A DNA stretch of 10,644 nt from Streptosporangiaceae bacterium (GTDB lineage Bacteria > Actinomycetota > Actinomycetes > Streptosporangiales > Streptosporangiaceae), in contig JAICWX010000293.1 of the NCBI GenBank assembly GCA_025934635.1, forward strand, positions 1 through 10,644, written 5' to 3'. This document shows, piece after piece, positions 6,776-10,644 of the stretch. The stretch's first letter is position 1. Each line of letters begins with the position of its first letter. The position numbers and the translations under genes are program-made. Under the pieces are notes generated by a model that saw only the letters and a program-made list of their open reading frames with translations, was not told where the DNA came from and ran no database searches.

Positions 6776-6890
6776 GTTAACGCCGACCCACTGCTGAGAG
6801 GGGGCAGAGATTGCGCCACAGGGGCCACTGAACCCTCATGTGTCACTGGGCTGGACGAAACTTCCGGAGAGCAAGGGCTGGCCGCTTGTC

Positions 6891-6935
6891 GCTGTGCGTC
6901 CCGGCCGGGATGCCCCTCCGGCCGGGACGCACAGC
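6891..6935 (+). terminator. Perfect 18-bp hairpin, possible factor-independent terminator
   Basis: GCTGTGCGTCCCGGCCGG at 6891-6908 pairs perfectly with 6918-6935 across a 9-base loop (GATGCCCCT). Each arm contains the self-complementary CCGGCCGG. The stem is followed by CAAAAAA, not by T residues, so it lacks a classic U-tract in either direction; actinobacterial terminators often lack one. It lies 212 bp after the PucR-type gene and could also be part of a structured RNA. Hairpin certain, function uncertain. Confidence 0.5.
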
Positions 6936-7077
6936 CAAAAAATGCCGGCCACCCCCGAAGCGGCACGGCGGAGGCCGTCCGAGGGTGACCGGAGCCGTGG
7001 CGGACCGGACGCGTTCACGTCCGTCGCGCCGCAACAGCTACCTACAGAACACCGGGCCGCTGTGCAGGCCGTCTGGC

Positions 7078-7145
7078 GATCGTGTGGTGACCGTGTGGAG
7101 AACGACCGTGTGGAGAACTGATCAGGCGACGGCCGTGCGGAGAAT
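7078..7145. repeat. Direct repeats of GACCGTGTGGAGAAC before the ankyrin gene
   Basis: GACCGTGTGGAGAAC occurs twice in tandem (7089-7103 and 7104-7118). A truncated variant precedes it (GATCGTGTGGT, 7078-7088) and a variant with three mismatches follows (GGCCGTGCGGAGAAT, 7131-7145). The array ends about 33 bp before the next start codon, so it probably overlaps that promoter. The part TGTGGAGAA is one base from the actinobacterial DnaA-box form TGTGGACAA, at a normally conserved position, so DnaA binding is doubtful. Confidence 0.7.
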
Positions 7146-7178
7146 GGCGCAATCGGTTTCCGTGACGTGCCACGAGCG

Positions 7179-8207
7179 ATGACCGTGGTGCGGGATGCTA
7201 TTGCAGTGGATTCACTCCGGGACCGAGTGCGGGCTTACGTCCTGCGGGAGCAGGCGGCCTCGGCGGGGGCCGATCATGACCAGTGGCGCAGCGAGCAGCC
7301 GGAATGGGAGCGGCGCTGGGGGGCGCCCAGCCCGGCGGGGATAAGGGACGGCATCTTCGCCATCCTGGCCCGGCACGGCATGCTCGATCCCGCCGCCCAG
7401 GTCCGGTTCGCCGCCGCCGGCGGGCATGAGCGGCTCCAGGACTGGGGCCCGGAGGTATTCGCCGGCGCGGTCGCGGTCGGCGCCGGCGCCCGGGCCGTCA
7501 TCGTGTACGACGACGGCTCCGACCGGCCGCAGCAGGGCGCGGACTTCGTCCGCCTGGTGATCCCGTTCGTCCGGGTGACCGGCGGCGACTGGCAGCCGGC
7601 CGGGCTGCGGACGAGCCATACGACCCAGCCCGGCGGGCGCGGCAGCCGGGTGCACGTCGAATTCGGGCACGCGGGCCAGCCTCATCACTGGGAGCTGTAC
7701 CAGGCCCCGCAAGACGGGCTGACCCAGAGCTACCTGGCCTGCGTCGAGGAGTTCGGGCGGAACTTCCTGCCCGGCGAGTTCATCATCCGCAACCCCGGCG
7801 AAGGCGAGCTGGCGATCACCTACGTGCCCGGAGCCCTGGCCGCTGAGGTCCGGGCGTTCCTGCGCGGCTGGCCCTCGGCCGCTCAGCTGGTGGCCATGGT
7901 CCGCGAGGACGCGCCGCGGACCTGGGGAGAGCGTGGCGGGAACCGTGTCTTCATGGCGGGACGGCGGCTCGGCCTGGAACCGCCGGACTACAACGCCCCG
8001 GCGCCGGACGGCACCCGGCCGCTGCACGAGGCGGCCCGGCTCGGCCAGACCGCGGCGGTGCGCGTGATGCTCCGCGGCGGCGCCGACCCGCGGCGGCCGG
8101 ACGGTGCCGGGCGGCAGGCCGCCGACCTGGCCAGCGACCAGGGCCTGCGCGACTACATCTTGTCCTGGGCCGACCGCACGCTCCGTTTAGGCTGGGACGA
8201 CGGCTAG
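7179..8207 (+). CDS. Uncharacterised protein with C-terminal ankyrin-like repeat
   Basis: This 342-residue protein has an N-terminal region of about 270 residues that I do not recognise, then an ankyrin-like tail. The tail shows one near-canonical repeat (DGTRPLHEAARLGQTAAVRV, then MLRGGADP, about 277-304) and a degenerate second one (DGAGRQAADLASDQGLRDYIL, about 308-328), so it is a one-and-a-half-repeat cap likely to need the preceding domain for stability. The N-terminal part is soluble and mixed alpha/beta, rich in Trp and acidic residues, with no signal peptide or membrane helix; VHVEFGH and WELYQAP look like beta strands. I chose ATG 7179; GTG 7167 in frame would add four residues, and neither has a clear ribosome site. 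The next gene starts 34 bp downstream on the same strand. Ankyrin repeats usually mediate protein contacts. No enzymatic motif is visible. Confidence 0.8.
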   Translation: MTVVRDAIAVDSLRDRVRAYVLREQAASAGADHDQWRSEQPEWERRWGAPSPAGIRDGIFAILARHGMLDPAAQVRFAAAGGHERLQDWGPEVFAGAVAVGAGARAVIVYDDGSDRPQQGADFVRLVIPFVRVTGGDWQPAGLRTSHTTQPGGRGSRVHVEFGHAGQPHHWELYQAPQDGLTQSYLACVEEFGRNFLPGEFIIRNPGEGELAITYVPGALAAEVRAFLRGWPSAAQLVAMVREDAPRTWGERGGNRVFMAGRRLGLEPPDYNAPAPDGTRPLHEAARLGQTAAVRVMLRGGADPRRPDGAGRQAADLASDQGLRDYILSWADRTLRLGWDDG

Positions 8208-8230
8208 GCCCCGGAACGCAAGACCGGCAA

Positions 8231-8236
8231 AGGAGG
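8231..8236 (+). promoter_or_regulatory. Strong ribosome binding site of the UROD/MetE-like gene
   Basis: A full AGGAGG stands five bases before the ATG at 8242 and fixes that start. The preceding ankyrin gene has no comparable site, so if the two share one mRNA the downstream protein should be made in excess. Confidence 0.75.
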
Positions 8237-8241
8237 CGGCG

Positions 8242-9315
8242 ATGGCGCCGCGCGTGGACAGTGAGCTGCTGCTGGTGGGAAGCCTGCCGGCCGACTCGGC
8301 GGACACGGCGCTGCGCTCCGCCGCCGCGTTCTACCAAGGACTCGTGTTCGCGTTGCCCGACGGGGAAACCGGCCCTCGTTCGGCCTGGGTCGGGTATGAA
8401 CGGGAGCGGCTGGTCCGGCCGAACCCGGGCGTGGTCGTGACCGAGGAGACCGCGTCGCCGACCGGGATCCCGCGGCACGCGTACGAGACCCCGGTGTTCG
8501 GCCTCAAGCCCGGCGTCACCGAGCTGCACTGGGACTCCTGGCCGCGCATCGACGACGCGATCGCGGGCTATCAGGTGTTCAAGACGCTGCGCGCCGAGGG
8601 AGTGATCCCGGCCGGAACCAGGTTCCAGGTCGGGCTCCCGTTCCCGGCCAGCGCGCTGAACGGCTTCAAGGCCGACTTCGCCGCCGACTACCCGGTCGCG
8701 GCGCGGGCGTTCGAAGACCTGGTGGCGCGCGAGCTGCCCCGGCTGACCGCGGCTATCCCGCCCGCCGACCTGGCCATCCAGTGGGACCTGGCGTACGAGA
8801 CGCAGGACATCGAGCGGGTGCTGGCCTGGACCCCGGAAGGCGCCTGGGAGCGCTTCGCGGGCCCGGTCACCCGGCTCACCCGGCTGATCCCGGACGAGAT
8901 CCTGGTCGGCTACCACCTGTGCTACGGCACCTTCCCCGAGTGGCCGATGTACGAGGCCAGGGACATGGGCCTGCTGGTGCGCATGGCGAACTTCGCCGTC
9001 GCCAGCTCCGGCCGCACCGTGGACTGGCTGCACCTGGCCGGCCCGCGCTACCTGCGCAGCGAGGACCGGAGCTTCTTCCGGCCACTGGCCGACCTGGAAC
9101 CGGGCGATGCGCGGGTCTTCCTCGGCATCGTCCTGCCGATCGACGGGGAGCCCGGGCTGCGCCGCCGGCAGGACACCGCCGCCCGCTACCTCAGTAACTT
9201 CGGGGTGGCGATGTACTGCGGGTTCGGCCGCCAGCCGGGCACCGACCCGACCGAGACCATGCGCGAGCACGGCCGCGTCGTCCGCGCCGTCCGGACCGCG
9301 GCCCAGCCGGACTAG
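8242..9315 (+). CDS. UROD/MetE-like superfamily protein, uncharacterised
   Basis: This 357-residue cytosolic protein looks like a single TIM-barrel domain of the uroporphyrinogen decarboxylase/cobalamin-independent methionine synthase superfamily. It matches, from memory, a set of uncharacterised bacterial and fungal proteins sharing an early LVGSLP strand, LPDGETGPR (38-46), RFQVGLPFP (127-135), IPPADLAIQWDLAYE (172-186) and a late MYCGFGR. In MetE zinc is held by His-x-Cys, Glu and a distant Cys. Here GYHLCYG gives His225 and Cys227, and MYCGFGR gives Cys326; His264 in VDWLHLAG may stand where MetE has Glu. The MetE folate/peptide N-terminal half is absent. A zinc-activated methyl or alkyl transfer is therefore plausible, but the substrate is unknown. 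The gene is 34 bp after the ankyrin gene and converges on the LacI gene, overlapping it by 4 bp. Confidence 0.8.
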   Translation: MAPRVDSELLLVGSLPADSADTALRSAAAFYQGLVFALPDGETGPRSAWVGYERERLVRPNPGVVVTEETASPTGIPRHAYETPVFGLKPGVTELHWDSWPRIDDAIAGYQVFKTLRAEGVIPAGTRFQVGLPFPASALNGFKADFAADYPVAARAFEDLVARELPRLTAAIPPADLAIQWDLAYETQDIERVLAWTPEGAWERFAGPVTRLTRLIPDEILVGYHLCYGTFPEWPMYEARDMGLLVRMANFAVASSGRTVDWLHLAGPRYLRSEDRSFFRPLADLEPGDARVFLGIVLPIDGEPGLRRRQDTAARYLSNFGVAMYCGFGRQPGTDPTETMREHGRVVRAVRTAAQPD

Positions 9316-10334
9316 CCAGGGGGCGCCACCGACCGGCGCGGCACCAGCCCCATCGGCTCCCGGATCATCAGGTCCCGGGCCGGCTGCCCCTCGATCCGGG
9401 CGATCAGCTGGTCCACGGCCGCCCCGCCGAGCTCGGCCAGCGGCATGGCCACGCTGGTCACCGGCACCTCGAGGAATGCCAGGCACTCGTCCTCGTCGAA
9501 GCTCACCACCGACATCTGCCCGGGCACCTCGACCCCGGCCGCCCGCAGCGCCGCCATCACCCCGAACAGCTGGTTGAGGCTGCCCACGCCGCACGCCGTG
9601 GGCCGCGTCCCGGCCGGGCCCCGGCGCAGGATCCGCGTCATCGCGTCCCAGCCGCCCTCCTCGGTCATCGCGGCGTGCCGGACCGTCAGCGCGATCCCGC
9701 TGGCCGCGCAGAGCCGGCGGGTCGCGCTCACCCGGCGGTGGACGGTATCCACGTCGGGCGCCCCGTCGATGAGCGCCACGCTACGGTGGCCGAACCCGGC
9801 CACGTGCTCGACGAACAGCCGGATCGCGCCCGGCTCGTCCATGACCACGTCGTGCCCGTGATCCGGCCCGCGCCGGTTCACGTAGACGTGCGGGATCCCG
9901 GATACCCCCGGGGCGTGCTCGGCGTTCCGCAGCGTGGTCGCCAGCAGCAGGCCGTCCGCGCGGCTCTCCTCGATCAGGTAGCGGTAGGAACCGGGCGGCT
10001 TGGCGTCATCCCCGGGCTCCTCCATGATCATGACCACGTAGCCGCGATCCGCGGCCCGCTGCAGCGTGCCCCGCTGCAGCCGCACCCAGATCGGGTTGCG
10101 CAGCAGCGGGATGACGAACGCGATGGCGCCGGTGTGGCGCCGCTTCAGCGCCCGGGCCAGCGCGTTCGGCCGGTAGCCCTGCTGCCGTGCCGTGCTGAGG
10201 ATCCGGCGGTAGACCTCGGGCCGCACCGACTGCGCCGGGTCGCCGTTGAGCACCCGGGACACGGTGGACACGTGCACGCCGACCGCCTCGGCGATGTCGA
10301 TCAGGCGCGGTCCCCTGGGCTTCGCCGGGGACAC
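9312..10334 (-). CDS. LacI/GalR-family transcriptional regulator
   Basis: This is a dimeric DNA-binding regulator, usually a repressor released by a sugar or related ligand. With the GTG at 10334 it has 340 residues. The N-terminal helix-turn-helix LIDIAEAVGVHVSTVSRVLN (11-30) and the hinge helix RPNALARAL (55-63) are textbook LacI. The rest is a periplasmic-binding-protein-like sensor domain with typical landmarks: GAIAFVIPLL (69-78), ADGLLLATT (126-134), FGHRSVALIDG (181-191), the MSVVSFDEDECLAF stretch (274-287) and VTSVAMPLAELG (292-303). GTG 10334 is preferred because GGAGG lies 10 bases upstream; a TTG at 10364 would add ten residues but has no well-spaced ribosome site. It follows the ABC transporter ATPase gene by 50 bp on the same strand, so it is probably the regulator of that importer. 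The ligand cannot be read from sequence. No LacI operator palindrome is visible in the window. Confidence 0.93.
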   Translation of the reverse strand: MSPAKPRGPRLIDIAEAVGVHVSTVSRVLNGDPAQSVRPEVYRRILSTARQQGYRPNALARALKRRHTGAIAFVIPLLRNPIWVRLQRGTLQRAADRGYVVMIMEEPGDDAKPPGSYRYLIEESRADGLLLATTLRNAEHAPGVSGIPHVYVNRRGPDHGHDVVMDEPGAIRLFVEHVAGFGHRSVALIDGAPDVDTVHRRVSATRRLCAASGIALTVRHAAMTEEGGWDAMTRILRRGPAGTRPTACGVGSLNQLFGVMAALRAAGVEVPGQMSVVSFDEDECLAFLEVPVTSVAMPLAELGGAAVDQLIARIEGQPARDLMIREPMGLVPRRSVAPPG

Positions 10335-10384
10335 CTCAGGCGTCCCTCCGGTCCCCTCCGGCAACTCCCCGCCTTGATCGGTCT

Positions 10385-10644
10385 TCAGGCCCCGGCCCTG
10401 TCGTCGGGCACCCTGCCAGCCACCGGGGGGCCAGCCACCGAGGGGCCAGCCACCGAGGGGCCAGCCACCGAGGGGCCGGCCACCGGGGTGCCAGCCACCG
10501 GGGCGAACGCGAAGTGGCAGGCCGTGACGTGCCCCGGATCATCTCCGGACGCGGTCAGGGCCGGATCCTCCGTCTCGCAGACCGGCTGCGCCATCGGGCA
10601 GCGGGTCCGGAACCGGCAGCCCGACGGGATGCGCAGCGGGCTCG
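10385..10644 (-). CDS. Oligopeptide/dipeptide-type ABC transporter ATPase, C-terminal end
   Basis: Only the last 86 residues are in the window; the gene continues past the right edge. The visible part is the C-terminal oligopeptide-transporter signature of Opp/Dpp-type ATPases: [18 protein letters not shown], then VCETEDPAL, then GHVTACHFA. The four cysteines (GC, RC, VC, AC) are the conserved set that I recall binding an iron-sulfur cluster in some DppD-type subunits. Such ATPases sit on the inner face of the membrane and power uptake of peptides, or in some branches nickel or oligosaccharides. After the conserved end comes an unusual tail of Val-Ala-Gly-Pro-Ser repeats, from a 15-bp DNA repeat, ending VPDDRAGA. 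The LacI gene downstream makes a sugar or oligosaccharide cargo somewhat more likely than peptide; that is inference. Confidence 0.9.
   Translation of the reverse strand, partial: SPLRIPSGCRFRTRCPMAQPVCETEDPALTASGDDPGHVTACHFAFAPVAGTPVAGPSVAGPSVAGPSVAGPPVAGRVPDDRAGA
10416..10505. repeat. Six tandem 15-bp repeats inside the ABC ATPase gene
   Basis: Six back-to-back 15-bp units of CCAGCCACCGAGGGG type run from 10416 to 10505. Units 2, 3 and 4 are identical; units 1, 5 and 6 differ at one to three bases. The period is a multiple of three, so it encodes a pentapeptide repeat (VAGPS, with variants VAGTP and VAGPP) after the conserved domain. Identity of the inner copies indicates recent slippage or unequal exchange, so copy number may vary between strains. 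Confidence 0.9.

Larger units (their letters stand above)
6679..7178. other. Gene-free stretch rich in inverted and direct repeats
   Basis: No frame in these 500 bases has a convincing start, ribosome site or recognisable protein; open frames here have simple arginine-, proline- or isoleucine-rich translations. The stretch contains a 76-bp symmetric array of four GGATCC sites, a 45-bp perfect hairpin and a run of 15-bp direct repeats, listed separately. Base composition dips near 6690-6780 (AATAG, ATTATC, CTATTG, GTTAA) compared with the flanking genes. I see no tRNA, no rRNA, no transposase remnant and no riboswitch class that I recognise. Confidence 0.7.

Noticed and set aside
6698..6988. 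Short frame with repeated RIHRV peptide units
   Set aside because: The peptide repeat comes only from the GGATCC palindromic array; there is no ribosome site or family match.
7078..7145. Replication origin or DnaA-box cluster
   Set aside because: Boxes deviate at a conserved position, and there is no AT-rich unwinding region and no dnaA, dnaN or parAB gene nearby.
6679..7178. Insertion sequence or MITE with target duplication
   Set aside because: Inverted repeats are present, but no flanking direct duplication and no transposase fragment could be found.
7179..8241. Cobalamin or SAM riboswitch before the MetE-like gene
   Set aside because: The gap before the gene is only 34 bp, and no riboswitch core is recognisable in this or the upstream intergenic region.
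7951..9594. A 547-codon open frame on the minus strand
   Set aside because: It covers parts of three well-supported genes and reads as Arg/Gly/Ala-rich low-complexity protein with no domain.
10416..10505. CRISPR array
   Set aside because: Units are contiguous 15-mers with no spacers and lie in frame inside a coding sequence.

Overview
The window is about 10.6 kb of very GC-rich DNA (around 70% by eye) with NNC/NNG codon preference, GTG and TTG starts, tight gene junctions and family content (EthA-like monooxygenase, PucR-type and LacI regulators, secreted class-2 lipase) typical of a filamentous or soil actinomycete. I cannot name the genus from sequence alone.

Layout. (1) 1-1241, plus strand: the C-terminal four fifths of an APC-family amino-acid/amine permease, cut by the left edge. 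(2) 1233-4630, minus strand: a short-chain dehydrogenase gene overlapping by 4 bp an EthA-like Baeyer-Villiger monooxygenase gene, then 87 bp further a secreted lipase gene that ends inside the end of the permease gene. (3) 4763-5383, plus strand: a TetR regulator divergent from the dehydrogenase-monooxygenase pair; the shared 132-bp promoter region holds a perfect 16-bp palindrome, a degenerate copy of it and a triple 15-bp repeat. (4) 5455-6678, plus strand: a PucR/CdaR-type regulator, with a third palindrome of the same TAC-N6-GTA form before it. (5) 6679-7178: a gene-free stretch of 500 bp rich in inverted and direct repeats. (6) 7179-8207 and 8242-9315, plus strand: a protein with an unrecognised N-terminal region and an ankyrin-like tail, followed by a stand-alone UROD/MetE-like protein with a possible zinc site. 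(7) 9312-10334, minus strand: a LacI-family regulator sharing its stop region with the previous gene. (8) 10385-10644, minus strand: the C-terminal end of an oligopeptide-type ABC transporter ATPase, with a pentapeptide repeat tail.

How it may work together (inference). The dehydrogenase and the monooxygenase look like consecutive steps, alcohol to ketone to ester or lactone, controlled by the divergent TetR protein, which may also control the PucR-type gene through the third palindrome. The LacI regulator probably controls the ABC importer whose last gene segment lies directly upstream. The UROD/MetE-like gene and its ankyrin neighbour are the least understood part of the window.
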